Origin: Sophora flavescens
Lineage: Eukaryota > Streptophyta > Magnoliopsida > Fabales > Fabaceae
NCBI GenBank assembly: GCA_030762895.1
Contig: CM061068.1
Location: 74,487,228-74,551,227, forward strand
Direction: 5' to 3'
Length of the DNA: 64,000 nucleotides
The number at the start of each line of letters is the position of its first letter. Position 1 is the stretch's first letter. The translations under genes and the position numbers were made by a program. The notes below the pieces were generated by a model. That model was not told the origin of the DNA and did no database searches. It saw only the letters and a list, made by a program, of their open reading frames with translations. This document shows positions 47,586 to 59,571 of the stretch, piece by piece.

Positions 47586-48143
47586 TCAATTCTTTCTTCC
47601 TCTCTTCCTTTTGGCAAAATGGTTTTCATTGAACTCCACTGGTTGCTCTTGAAGCATTAGCATAGCTTCGGATACTTCCAACTCATCAAGACGTTCCTTG
47701 ATATTATGCTTCAGCACTGCCAATGAATCATGCAATTCTTGAAGCTCCTCCCGTTGGGTCTTATCGTATTCAATCGGGGACTTACCATTCATGTCAGTCT
47801 TCATTACAGCCTCACGGATTTGGTCCATCACCCCAGCAAGTTCTTGGTTTAGCTTGTCCAATTTGGTATCATTGGAAGAGGAGCCACCTTGGGCCCCTTT
47901 TGATGATTTGGGCTCTTGTTGAAGAAACTTGGCAGCAACAATGTCAACATCAGGGTGCCCAAAAGAGTAAGGCTTGTTCCAAGGGGAGAACACAACAATA
48001 GCAACTTCGGCACCACACAAGATGGATAATTCATTTGCTTTCTTGAATAGGTCTGTCCTACGCTTGGAGAAAGTGACTTGCCTTATGATGGTGTCCTGCA
48101 ACATCTTGATCCCAATCTTCCTACGACCCTTGATTCCTTTCAT
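47586..48143 (-). CDS. Type I MADS-box protein, AGL62-like, copy 3
   Basis: 185 aa, intronless, mirror partner of copy 2 (shares KIGIK and FSPWNKP). The canonical MADS start Met (residue 5 in the others, MGRRK) is Lys here (MKGIKGRRK), so translation must use the upstream ATG at 48143, which supports that ATG as the start in all copies. Other changes: Gln for Arg in KMLQDT and Asn for Tyr in DMNGKS. The helix motif RQVTFSKRR is intact. A TATAAATA box lies upstream at 48246-48253, and the leader contains a 13-14-base G run (about 48194-48207) not present in the other copies. Confidence 0.87.
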   Translation of the reverse strand: MKGIKGRRKIGIKMLQDTIIRQVTFSKRRTDLFKKANELSILCGAEVAIVVFSPWNKPYSFGHPDVDIVAAKFLQQEPKSSKGAQGGSSSNDTKLDKLNQELAGVMDQIREAVMKTDMNGKSPIEYDKTQREELQELHDSLAVLKHNIKERLDELEVSEAMLMLQEQPVEFNENHFAKRKRGRKN

Positions 48144-48245
48144 TCACTACAAATTACTAAACAAAGCAAAAAGAAAATATTAGAGAAAAAGACCGGGGGG
48201 GGGGGGGTGGGTTGAGATTGGGCTACTGCTATTCCCAACACCCGC

Positions 48246-48253
48246 TATTTATA
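48246..48253 (-). promoter_or_regulatory. TATA box of MADS copy 3
   Basis: TATAAATA on the minus strand, about 103 bp before the ATG, in the same context as for copy 2. Confidence 0.6.
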
Positions 48254-48652
48254 CACAAACGCTGAAGAGGTTCGTTGTTTCTTTTATGAGTCACATAGGT
48301 TCATTGTTTTTATTTTTTATTTATTTAATTTTTTTAATATTGAATTTTGCAATCTCCAATTTTTTTTTCAGTTATGGACATTATTTTCACTAATATATAA
48401 GTGTTTCAATATTCTTCCAATTTGACGAAACTGCTCCTAGGAATATTTTTCAGTTTTTTTTTTAAAATATCAATGGTGCTATTACTAAACAAGTGAGCAT
48501 ATTAGATATTTTTGAAGATTGGAAATATAAACCTCAAAATTACTAGATATCATTTTAAATGTAGAAGGTAGTTTGTTTTTGTTAGGCCACATTTCGAATT
48601 GTTCTATTACTTCCAAAGTCACCTCGCGTATATGTTTGAGTTGTAATCTTTA

Positions 48653-48913
48653 TGTGGCGTTTGGTATCCAGAATATTTTATTTCCAGGCAAATTACATTC
48701 CTAGGAATCATATTCCCGAGAATATTTTTTTCTCACCTTCATACTTGGGAATAGAGTTTTGTCAAGTTTCTAACTAACATTCACTAATTTTATTCTTGGG
48801 AATCTTTTATGCCTACGAATAACTTTTTAAAACTTGTACCAAACACGTAAAACTTTTATTCCCATGCTAACATTCCCAGGAATATTTTTATAAAACTTGC
48901 ATCAAACGCTACC
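48653..48913. mobile_element. Tourist/PIF-Harbinger-like MITE, intact
   Basis: 261 bp. The ends are TGTGGCGTTTGG and, inverted, GGTAGCGTTTGA, with TTA target duplications at 48650-48652 and 48914-48916. The interior is internally repetitive ('ttcctaggaat', 'attcccgagaat', 'attcccatgc'). The left-arm copy is split by the insertion at 35543. Confidence 0.78.
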
Positions 48914-48916
48914 TTA

Positions 48917-49570
48917 GCATTTTACTTTTCCACAACATTTTTTTTTCAAAAAAAGAGAGGTAATTGGTTTTAACTTTTAACTTTTGTTTGATGAATGCAA
49001 AATAAATAGTAAATAACTTGTAAAATGCAAATGGTCTTTTATTTGTAAGTTTGGCCTAATGATGATGAAGAATGCTAACTAGTACTCGTAGGATATTGAT
49101 TACGGAATAAATAAAGAAAAAAAAAGGGTTTTGTTGAAAGTAATGTATTCATAATTTTTAGAAGTGTTAACTATAATTTTCCAATGAAAACTAGTTTTTA
49201 TTAAATTCCATACCAAATACCCTTAAGATACTAATTGATAAGCCCCGATGATAATTGAACAAAAATGTTTACAGAATATTGTGCAACCCAACTCGAGTAC
49301 CAAAAAGATTCAAAATGTGTAAGTTTAATACATATTAGTTCCTATTCAATTCAGAACTAGTTTGTTACCATTTTATTTTGAAGAATTAATTATTTAAAAA
49401 TAATCACCATTAAGTATTGTTTATGTCTATTTGTTGCTTTTTTTTATAAAAAATTACGAAAAAAATATTAATCTGAAAAAATCTAAAGCAATAAATAGCT
49501 ACTCGTAAAAATCTATTCAGAACAATTATTTTAATTAATTTTTATAATTATTATATAAACAAATATAGAT
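48917..49570. other. Arm spacer, no gene seen
   Basis: Reverse complement of 34728-35366. AT-rich, with no sustained ORF. Confidence 0.7.
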
Positions 49571-51065
49571 TAGGACCTAAGAAGTACAAATTGGCCTAGT
49601 TAGGTCCCATATGACCTAAAAAGTCCATTTGGGCTCTATTAGGATCAAACAAGTCCATCTTGGCTCCATTACAACGAAAGAAGTACAAATTGGCCCAGTT
49701 TTGTCCTGTATGACCTAAAAAGTCCATTTGGGCTCTATTAGGATCATACAAGTCCATTAGGGCTCCATTAGGACCAAAAAATTACAATTGGGCCGATCGG
49801 GGTAATTGGCCCAATTAGGTCCTAACAAGTCGATTTGGGCTCTATTTGGATCAGACAAGTCAATTTGGGCTCCATTATAACCAAAGAAGTACAAATTGGC
49901 CTAGTTAGGTCCCATATGATCTAAAAAGTCCATTTGGGCTCTATTAGGATCAAAAAAGTCCATTTGGGCTCCATTAGGACCAAAGAAGTACAAATTGGCC
50001 TAGTTAGGTCCTATATGACCTAAAAAGTCCATTTGGGCTCTATTAGGATCAAACAAGTCCATTTGGACTCCACTAGGACGAAAGAAGTACAAATTGACCC
50101 AGTTAGGTCCTATATGAACTAAAAAGTCCATTTGGGATCTATTAGGATCAAACAAGTCCATTCGGGTCCATTAGGACCAAATAAGTACAATTGGGCCGAT
50201 CGGGGCAATCGGCCCAATTAGGTCCTAACAAGTCGATTTGGGATCTATTAGGATCAAACAAGTCCATTTGGGCACCATTAGGACCCAAGAAGTACAAATT
50301 GACCTTTTTAGGTCCCATATGACCTAAAAAGTCCATTTGGGCTCTATTAGGATCAAACAAGTCCATCTGGACTCCACTAGGATGAAAGAAGTACAAATTG
50401 ACCCAGTTAGGTCCTATATGACCTAAAAAGTCCATTTGGGCTCTATCAGGATCAAACAAGTCCATTTGGGCTCCATTATGACCAAAGAAGTACAATTGGG
50501 CCGATCGGGGGAATTGGACCAATTAGGTCCTAACAAGTCGATTTGGGCTCTATTAGGATCAAACAAATCCATTTGGACTCCATTATTACCAAAGAAGTAC
50601 AAATTGGCCCAGTTAGGTCCTATATGACCTAAAAAGTCCATTTGGGCTCTATTAGGATCAAACAAGTCAATTTGGGCTCCCTTAGGACCAAAGCAGTACA
50701 ATTGGGCCGATCGGGCAATTGGCCCAATTTGGTCCTAACAAGTCGATCTGGGCTCTATTAGGATCAAACAAGTCCATTTGGGCACCATTAGGACCAAAGA
50801 AGTACAAATTGGCCTAGTTAGGTCCCCATATGACCTAAAAAGTCCGTTTGGGCTCCATTAGGACGAAAGAAGTACAAATTGGCCCAGTTAGGTCCCATAT
50901 GACCTAAAAAGTCCATTTGGGCTCCATTAGGATGAAAGAAGTACAAATTGGCCCAGTTAGGTCCTATATGGCCTAAAAAGTCCATTTGGGCTCTATTAGG
51001 ATCAAACAAGTCCATTTGGGCTCGAGGACCAAGAAGTATGGGCGATGGCAATAGGTCCTAAAAGT
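49571..51065 (-). repeat. 99-bp minisatellite array, right arm
   Basis: Same unit as 33050-34727, in inverted orientation. The end at 51020-51200 is more degenerate than the left-arm counterpart. Confidence 0.92.
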
Positions 51066-51249
51066 GAGGCCTTATTAGGATCAAACAACTCAATAGGTGG
51101 GTGGGGGTTCTTGGTACGGAGGGTATAGTGTACCATAAGAGGCGGAATTTTTCAAACACGGATATGGGGAGTACTATAGTACCTACCAATTGCCATCCCT
51201 AGCGGAAGGCTTCACGGATTTGACAACCCTGTCTTGCATTTTCAATGTA

Positions 51250-51321
<72 letters not shown>
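51250..51321. repeat. (TA)n microsatellite
   Basis: About 70 bp of TA directly beside the family-2 MITE; another (TA)n tract lies at 51546-51598 on its other side. Confidence 0.95.
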
Positions 51322-51322
<1 letters not shown>

Positions 51323-51324
<2 letters not shown>

Positions 51325-51543
51325 GACATATCAAGTGAGGTGGCTCATCATATGTGAGTGTGAGAGGGATAAATCATAGCCATTAGATCAAACCTTGAAT
51401 TGTCAAGATTAAAACATAAAGTCACGTGACTTTTTTAAGTGATCATTAAATAACTTTCAATCTTGACCATCTATGTATGGTTGTATGACCAAGATTCACC
51501 CCTCTCACTCTCATATAAGAAGAGCCCTCTCACTAGATATGGC

Positions 51544-51545
<2 letters not shown>
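51323..51545. mobile_element. Family-2 hairpin MITE (right arm)
   Basis: 223 bp, mirror of 23918-24140, (TA)n on both sides. Confidence 0.75.
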
Positions 51546-51600
<55 letters not shown>

Positions 51601-51619
51601 AATGATATGTTTACTATTT

Positions 51620-52876
51620 GGTTTAATTATTAAGTTGGTCCCTTAACTATTTGGGAATTTTCAATTAGGTCCATTAACTAAAATAATTTCTAATTAGGTC
51701 CCTGAACTTAGATAAAATTTTCAATTGGGTCCCTAAACTAAAGAGTTTCTAATTGGGATCCTGAACTTATATAAAATTTTCAATTAGGTCCCTAATTTAA
51801 AAAGGTGACTATATAAGTAAAAAGTAATAAAATGATAGATGATGAAATTTAGGGAAAAAATATTGTTTGACATAATAATAAAATGAAAAAAGATGAATAT
51901 GAGAGAAAAAACTAATTATTTAAAAAATAATAATAAAATGAAAATTTTAATTTATTGAGAAAAATTATTTTTTAGCTTAATAATTAAATAAAAATAGATA
52001 AATTTGAGTGACAACATTTAGTTCTTGAAATGATGATAACAAAATAATAAAATATGAAATTGTGCTAGAAAATCCATGTTTTATAAAAAAAATTAAGAGA
52101 TTAAACTAATAAACGTCAATTAAAAAATATAAATAAAATAAACATCAATTAAAACAATTTATTATTTGAAATAATAAATAAAATAAAGAATCTAGTTAAG
52201 TTAATATCACATCTTAGTTTCATTGTCAATTTTATTTTTAGTTATTTAATTTATTTTATTATTTATTATGTTATTTTATATTTTAATTGAGTTTTTTATT
52301 AAATTATTTAATATTTCGTAAATAATATTTTTGCTTGCTATGTCTATTGTTTTTATTTTAATGTTCTTTCAAATATTGAATATTTGAGTCAGTTTAATAA
52401 CTTAATATTTTGTTATAAAACATGAATTTTCTAGCACAATTTCTTATTTCATTACTTTGTTATTATCATTTCAAGAACTAAATTTTGTCTCTCAAATCTA
52501 TTTATTTTTATTTAATTATTATGCTAAACAATAGTTTTTCTCACTAAGTTTTATTTTTTATTATTATTTATAGTAATTTTTTCGCTCATATTCATCATTT
52601 GTCATTTTATTATTATGTCAAACAATATTAATTTTTTAAATTTCATCATTTATCATTTTATTATTATTTATTTTTTATTTTATATATTCACCTTTTTTAC
52701 TTTAGGGACCTAATTGAACATTTTATATAATTTTAGGTACCCAATTAGAATTTTTTTAGTTCAGGGACTCAATTGAAAATTTTATATAAATTCAGAGACC
52801 TAATTAATTTTTTTTTAGTTTAGGGACCTAGTTAAAAATTCCCAAATAGTTTAGGGATCAACTCAATAGTTAAACC
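51620..52876. mobile_element. Fold-back element (right arm copy)
   Basis: Mirror of 22636-23898 with the same GGTTTAA ends and long inverted arms. No ORF. Confidence 0.75.
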
Positions 52877-53342
52877 TAAATATTTTAATAAACTAATATA
52901 TCCTTATTCTGACATTTTTTCATACATGGATAACTCTAACTACGTCTTTCTAAATTAATAAAAATAAAAATGCGAAGTCAATAAATTTGTTATAACATTT
53001 AAATAATCGTATAAGTTAAATTCTTAAGTGCTCATAAAATTTAGTCAAAGAAAGTGCTAATAAAATGAAAAGAATAAATATATATATAAAAACATCACCT
53101 TTAAGATGCACTAATCCAATGTAGGAAGTGTGTCCCCTTTTTTTTATTGAAAAAAAAAAGTTTAGATTGGGGGAAGGCTCGCCCCCTTGCAAGGTCAGGG
53201 AATACCACCAACCCCAACGATGATTTATAGTGGAATTTATATATTACCTACCAACATGGGAGATCTAGGAATCGTAGGAAGTGTCTCCCTTAAATCACTG
53301 ATGAAGGGATTTAGTTCATGAAAAATAAATAAATAAAATAAT

Positions 53343-53703
53343 AAAAACATCACCTCTTAGACACACTAATCCAATGTAGGAAGTGTATCCTTAAAATCAC
53401 CTACGTAAGGATTTAGTATACATAAAAGTTATTCCAAAAAAAATTATTATTTTATCAAACTTAAAAGAAATAAGCATTCTTGTTAAAATACTCTTATTAT
53501 ATATGGGTACAATAAGACTATTTCAGCTATCATAAGAATATTTTAACAAGATTGTTGATTTTATGAAGATTGCTTATTTATTTTTAATTTGGTACAGTAA
53601 GAATATTTACGATCTAACTTTCACGTATACTAAATCCCTTCATAGGTGATTTAATGGACACACTTCCTACATTGGATTAATGCATCTTAAAGGTGATGTT
53701 TTT
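53343..53703. mobile_element. Family-3 hairpin element (right arm)
   Basis: Mirror of 15350-15712. 53089-53135 carries a further single end of the same repeat, and 53140-53250 the mirrored 'gcaaggtcagggaatacc' stretch. Confidence 0.7.
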
Positions 53704-53885
53704 ATTTATTTTTATTCTTTTCACTTTATGAGCACTTAAGAATTTAACTTATACGATTATTTAAATGTTATAACAAATTTATTGACTTCGCATTTTTATT
53801 TTTATTAATTTAGAAAGACGTAGTTAGAGTTATCCATGTACGAAAAAATGTCAAAATAAGGATATATTAGTTTAATAAAATATTA

Positions 53886-53924
<39 letters not shown>
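53886..53924. repeat. (TA)n microsatellite
   Basis: Mirror of 15103-15168, shorter. Confidence 0.93.
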
Positions 53925-53925
<1 letters not shown>

Positions 53926-54568
53926 TATATTGAGAGTAGTGTATGATGTGTATGAAGTGAGAGTAGTGTGTTAGTGTAGGGGGTACATGGATGACTCCTA
54001 ACCATTAGATCAATATAAATAATGAAGATTAAAAACCTTTTTTTTTGGCTTAAAAAAAAGTGATTCTCCAAAAATGTTTTTGATTGAAACTTTTATGTGA
54101 AATCAACTTATCCTAAAAGCTGAAATTCAACCTTTTTTTTTATATATAAATGTTCTTAATAAACGCCGAACCAAACAAGTATATAGATACCAGAAATGAT
54201 TTTTTTTATAGAAAAATACTTTTTAAGAAATAAACCTAATCAAACGAGATCTAAAATATAAAATCGTGTTTTTTTTAAGTGATCACATGATTATCGAATA
54301 ACTTTGAATATTTACATTCACGTAAGAGTGTTCATGGATCGGTAATTCGTTTGATTCCACTAGAAATAAATTTGAACACATCAAAATCAATTGGTTCGAT
54401 TTGGTTCGGGCTTGCAATTTTTTCAAGAAACCCGACCCATCATAAAAAGTACATGATCAAGAGGAAAAATTTCACACTTATAATATATAAAATTGCTTAG
54501 ATATGAGCGTAAAAGTATCAAAAACTATTTTGTAAATACATACGTACATATATATATATAGAGAGAGA

Positions 54569-54709
54569 GGGTGGGATTAAGCTGCTACAAGAGTAACATT
54601 AAAAGAGTTACTCCAAATCTCCACCCTTAATTCCATTGGATTACACTAAAATCAATGGTGGAGATTTGGAGTAAGCTTAAAGTTACTCTTGGAGCAACGT
54701 GATCCTTGC

Positions 54710-54711
<2 letters not shown>
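54569..54711. mobile_element. Family-1 hairpin MITE (right outer arm)
   Basis: GGGTGGGATTAAG start and GATCCTTGCCC end. A long (TA)n tract follows at 54713-54800. Mirror position of 14199-14386 but of the 143-bp form. Confidence 0.75.

Positions 54712-54712
<1 letters not shown>

Positions 54713-54800
<88 letters not shown>
54713..54800. repeat. (TA)n microsatellite
   Basis: About 88 bp of TA repeats next to the MITE. Confidence 0.95.
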
Positions 54801-54802
<2 letters not shown>

Positions 54803-55378
54803 TATTCACTTTGGTTTGGTTTGGTTTTAGAAACCTTGAATCCAAAAACCGTACTAATTATTATCGGATCTTATTCGGTCTGGTTTGGTTTCACCTTGAA
54901 TACCCAACAAATCTGAACCAACTTTATGAATTTGGTTCTTTTTTGTTTTGAGTTCGTCAATTTGATCCGAACCAATAAACACCCCACATCTATGTATACT
55001 TTAATGATTTGAACTCGCTTCTCTCACCTGTTACAGTAAACTATTGCTCTCACTAATTACGCCATATAATATAAACAATTTTCCCCACAATTATTAAATA
55101 ACTCCACATAGAACAATAATTCTACACACGTTATTTTTTTCAAATTTATACTAAGAAAGATTTTTTTTATTTCTTCATAAATTTCTGGAATTCAACAAAA
55201 CAAAACACTTTATTCATCCCTCCTACTGCTTTATTCCCTCCAAATTCAACAATTCAACTACGGAGGATAGGGGCAACATGGATTTCAGGATTAAGAGGGG
55301 CATAATAATATAAATAACAAAATAGAGTTGAATTCCACCGATTTAGCAAATTCTTTCTTGATAATGAAAATCATGGTA

Positions 55379-55936
55379 TCAATTCTTTCTTCCTCTCTTC
55401 CTTTTGGCAAAATGGTTTTCATTGAACTCCACTGGTTGCTCTTGAAGCATTAGCATAGCTTCGGATACTTCCAACTCATCAAGACGTTCCTTGATATTAT
55501 GCTTCAGCACTGCCAATGAACCATGCAATTCTTGAAGCTCCTCCCGTTGGGTCTTATCGTATTCAATCGGGGACTTACCATACATGTCAGTTTTCATTAC
55601 AGCCTCACGGATTTGGTCCATCACCCCAGCAAGTTCTTGGTTTAGCTTGTCCAATTTGGTATCATTGGAAGAGGAGCCACCTTGGGCCCCTTTTGATGAT
55701 TTGGGCTCTTGTTGAAGAAACTTGGCAGCAACAATGTCAACATCAGGGTGCCCAAAAGAGTAAGGCTTGTTCCCAGGGGAGAACACAACAATAGCAACTT
55801 CGGCACCACACAAGATGGATAATTCATTTGCTTTCTTGAATAGGTCTGTCCTACGCTTGGAGAAAGTGACTTGCCTTATGATGGTGCCCCGCACCATCTT
55901 GATCTCAATCTTCCTACGACCCATGATTCCTTTCAT
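55379..55936 (-). CDS. Type I MADS-box protein, AGL62-like, copy 4
   Basis: 185 aa, intronless, mirror partner of copy 1 (shares KIEIK and FSPGNKP). MADS domain at residues 5-64 with intact RQVTFSKRR, motif [11 protein letters not shown] and basic tail KRKRGRKN. Copy-specific changes: KMVRGT for KMLRDT and LHGSLA for LHDSLA. As in copy 1, the sequence upstream of the leader lacks TATAAATA and reads into unrelated AT-rich DNA (junction about 56040). Possible polyA signals lie downstream, near 55208-55240 on the minus strand. Confidence 0.88.
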   Translation of the reverse strand: MKGIMGRRKIEIKMVRGTIIRQVTFSKRRTDLFKKANELSILCGAEVAIVVFSPGNKPYSFGHPDVDIVAAKFLQQEPKSSKGAQGGSSSNDTKLDKLNQELAGVMDQIREAVMKTDMYGKSPIEYDKTQREELQELHGSLAVLKHNIKERLDELEVSEAMLMLQEQPVEFNENHFAKRKRGRKN

Positions 55937-56044
55937 TCACTGCAAATTACTAAACAAAGCAAAAAAGAAAATATTAGAGAAAAAGAGAGAAGGGGAGAGA
56001 GGGGTTGAGATTGGGCTACTGCTATTCCCAACACCCGCTATTAA

Positions 56045-58435
56045 TTTGTATTGAAAAATTACCTTCTTTCAATGACAGCTCAATCCAAACAAACCAACTT
56101 TTAAATGTTTTCAATGAATAAATGTCTATTTTAGTCCTCTTAAAAAAAATGTCTATTTTAGTCTTCTAGAAAAAGAATTGTTCTATCAAATTGACACTTA
56201 AAGGGAAAGATTAATGAATTTTTTTATTCGTTTGAGGACTAAATTGATAGCACCACAAATAAAATACCCAAAGGAATATTGAGTATATCTATAAAAATAG
56301 AAACATTCATTTTATTTTCCTCCAAGAGATGAATTTATTTATTTTAATAAGAACCGTTTGACTTGATTAGAGAATGTGTTTTAATTAGAGAAAAATTTAT
56401 TTATTTTAATAAGAAACGTTTGACTTGATTAGAGAATGTGTTTGAATTAGAAGGGAAAAATATTATTTAATAATTATATGTATATTTAGTTTATTTCAAT
56501 CAATTATGATAAAATTGATTTCTGTTTGGATATTTAAAAAGATTTAAAACAATATGTGTAGTTTGAATTGTATAAAAACTATAAAAAAAAGATTAAAGTA
56601 GTATACACTGTCTTATTAAAAAAAATTAGTATACACTATCAGTGTGAAAAATTTTATACGGACATCCATTATCATTTTGTCATGTGTGCTTTTAATTTTA
56701 ATAACTAAGAGAGATAAATAACAATAGTGCTGATTTGTTAACATATTATTGGATGTTTGTATATAAATTCTTTATACTGACAGTACATAAAAATTAAAAA
56801 AATATATATGAAATGATATTTGATAAAAATGTATATTTTATTTTATATCATTCGATGGATGAATTGGAAAAAAAATATGCTGCCGTATTACATAACAAAA
56901 GCATAATATTATAATTAAAATATAAAAAAAAACTTTTGAGACAAAGTAATTTTATATTGTATGAAAAATAATCTCAAACATTTAATTGATATGTATTATA
57001 GTATAAATATTTTTTTTACACCGTTAACAGTTATCAAGTAACTCATAATTAAAATTTTTTGACAATTATCATAATTATTTTAAAAGTTACACATATAATG
57101 ATTCGTGATTAATTGTCATAAAATCTTTACAACAATAACATATTAAAATTAAATTCTTATAAACTTTTTCATCCTTTTTACCAAACAAGAAATAAGATCC
57201 ACCTGAATAAATTTTATTCAAAAGTTGTTTTTAAAAATAGGAAACATGGGTGCTTGGATAAGTTTTGAAAAATATATTTTCGCATTACTCTTTTAATAAA
57301 ATAACTTTTATCCAAAAAAATAGGAGTTTATAAAAATAAAATAAGGAATTAAGGTGTGTTTGGATAATTTTTAAAAAAATACATTTTTATGATATAGCTT
57401 TTATTATTTTCCAAATCAATATTTTATGTTTCTGAAAATAATGGCACAAAAAATTATTTTTTTATTTTTTTTTTCTAAAAAAATCTATCAAATTATATTA
57501 AAGGTTTTAGGCATATATTATAAATTGAATTTTTTTTTTCGTTTTATAAAACATAGAGCACTAACAAGCTACTTTAAAGTGTTTGGATTAACCGCGAAAA
57601 ATACACTATCTCAATAATTTATACATATATAATGAATTTATTATAATAATTCATTATAATAGAATTAATTTTATGTTTTGATATGTTTTCTTAAAAGTGG
57701 TTTTAAGAAAGTCTTTATTGTTTGAGTTGTGTAAAAAACTATTTTTATATGGTAACTTACATAAAAAAAGGTACGAAGCTATTTGTTAAATTAATAATAT
57801 TTATTTAGTAATTAGTTTTTTAGAGGCAAAAATGAAAATAAAAATTTACTGGTTTCAAAATAAGGATTTAATTTCTTTTTCTTTTATAAGCAAATATTAG
57901 TAATTTGTTTGTTATGTTGGTTGAGTTGAACTCATGATCTCCTTATCACTCAAAACTGTATGTTCCTCCCTCAAACCATCTGATCCACCTTATAATAAGT
58001 CCCAACAAGGAATTATTTTTAATGTGAAGATTTTTTACAGTTTCAATTAATCATATATTAACATATGATAAAAATGTTTAACTTTCATAATAACTACCTT
58101 AAAAGTCACACGTTAGTATATGTGATTGATTCATAGTATAAAAGAAACTTTATAAAAGAAACTTTATAATTTAACCAAAAAAAAAACTTTATAATGACGA
58201 TGTATTAAAACTAAACTCCAAAAACAATCAAATGGTTTTTATTAAATAAGTTTTACTGAAAATCATTTTTCATAAAGATAGTTTTTTTTCATAGTCTAAT
58301 CAGGTTAGACAAATATATTGTATTAAATCCAAACACTATTTTTTTTCCAAAATAAAAATTAAGTTGTTTCCACATGAAAAAAAACTTTACCAAAAATGTT
58401 TGTGTTTGAATTATTTATGTTGTATTGGAATAAAA
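56045..58435. other. AT-rich spacer, no gene seen
   Basis: Reverse complement of 10547-12925, including the 54-bp direct repeat (about 56328-56460). The 63-aa ORF at 57426 is low-complexity. Confidence 0.7.
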
Positions 58436-58621
58436 TATGGTCCAAGTAGTAAGGGATTTCAACACCTTAAGCAAGTGGTCTCGAATCCTGACTCTTGCGT
58501 ATGGAGAAAACCTGGTTGGGAGGGAAGAACTCACCTTGTGTGCCTAACAGGTTCCCCGACGGAGATTAGTCACTACAAACAGTAGTGGATACTTCGTACC
58601 TATATCATGGTTACCAAAAAA
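58436..58621 (+). mobile_element. tRNA-derived SINE (right arm copy)
   Basis: A-box 'tggtccaagtagtaaggg' at 58438-58455, B-box 'ggtctcgaatcc' at 58477-58488, terminal A-run at about 58615-58621. Mirror of 10351-10536. Confidence 0.75.
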
Positions 58622-58750
58622 GACATGTGTATGTCTAATGAAGTAAAATTTGATGATGGTCATTGATCAGTTTTGTTTAAGATCTAAAAAAAATCACCTT
58701 TATATATATAAAAAATGTTGTTGATTATTATTTGCAAAAAAAAAAAAGTT

Positions 58751-59104
58751 TGTGACACCCGGGGCTGATGAGGGTGTGGAGTGGTCGCCGGTGCAAGAAT
58801 GCACGAACAAGGAGAGGATCCTGGCATCCTTCTAGGCGGTGGGACACATGAATGAACCGATTACAGTTCGGAATGAGAGATATCTTGAGACTGTGTAGGT
58901 ATGGGACTATACAATTGGGGATGACTTATATGAATTGATTGGTACTACCTATACTAACAAGATGTATCTTCTTTTCGGGAGCCCGTCACTTAAGAACTCC
59001 ACAGTTAAGCGTGCTTGACTTGGAGTAATTCTGGGATGGGTGACCTCCTGAGAAAACTTCCCAGGAAGTTTGTGAGTGAGGACAAAGCACGCTGAAAAGA
59101 TACG
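58751..59104 (+). mobile_element. Cassandra-type TRIM LTR with 5S-like segment (right arm copy)
   Basis: It begins TGTGACACCC. The 5S-like part (about 58980-59075) keeps 'agttaagcgtgcttg' and 'gggatgggtgacctcctg', so the A-box and C-box core are both retained. 354 bp, same length as the left copy, ending at the same junction with the Athila-like LTR. Confidence 0.8.
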
Positions 59105-59547
59105 TGTTGATTTGGTTTGGCAAGTGTACCAAATCGCGACAAGTAATAATAGTGAAAGTAAAGTATCGTTCCCAACGAGGATTGAGATTAAGTATCAACG
59201 TAGCTTAGGCAATTGATATTTGAACTAATGAATTTCATGTTTATATAAGACTACAAGAATATTGAATTTAATGTTGTCACAAAAATGAATGAATCAAGTA
59301 AAAGTAAATAGTGAAATCAATATAGGTAAAGCGGTTAGGTATCGGAATCCTCCAATTCTTTACTTGATGTAACTTTATTCAATCCTAATTACAATTCATT
59401 CCATTCAATTAACATTCAAATCACTAACCTAGATTTATCCCTAATCCCTTAGGTGATAATCCTTTTGTACCAATTAAGAACCCTAATTCCTTAGGTGATT
59501 CAAGAATTAGCACAAACATTAAGCACGAGATTCATAAGAATGCATTG
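59105..59547 (-). mobile_element. Tat/Athila-like LTR 3' end (right arm copy)
   Basis: Mirror of 9428-9870: minus strand 'gggaacgatac' ... 'aaatcaaca'. Confidence 0.55.
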
Positions 59548-59571
59548 TGTAACACCCCGGTTTTTACTGTT
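59548..59571 (+). mobile_element. First 24 bp of a gypsy LTR, cut by the LINE
   Basis: TGTAACACCCCGGTTTTTAC plus four bases, the same LTR start and the same insertion site as at 9404-9427. Confidence 0.75.
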
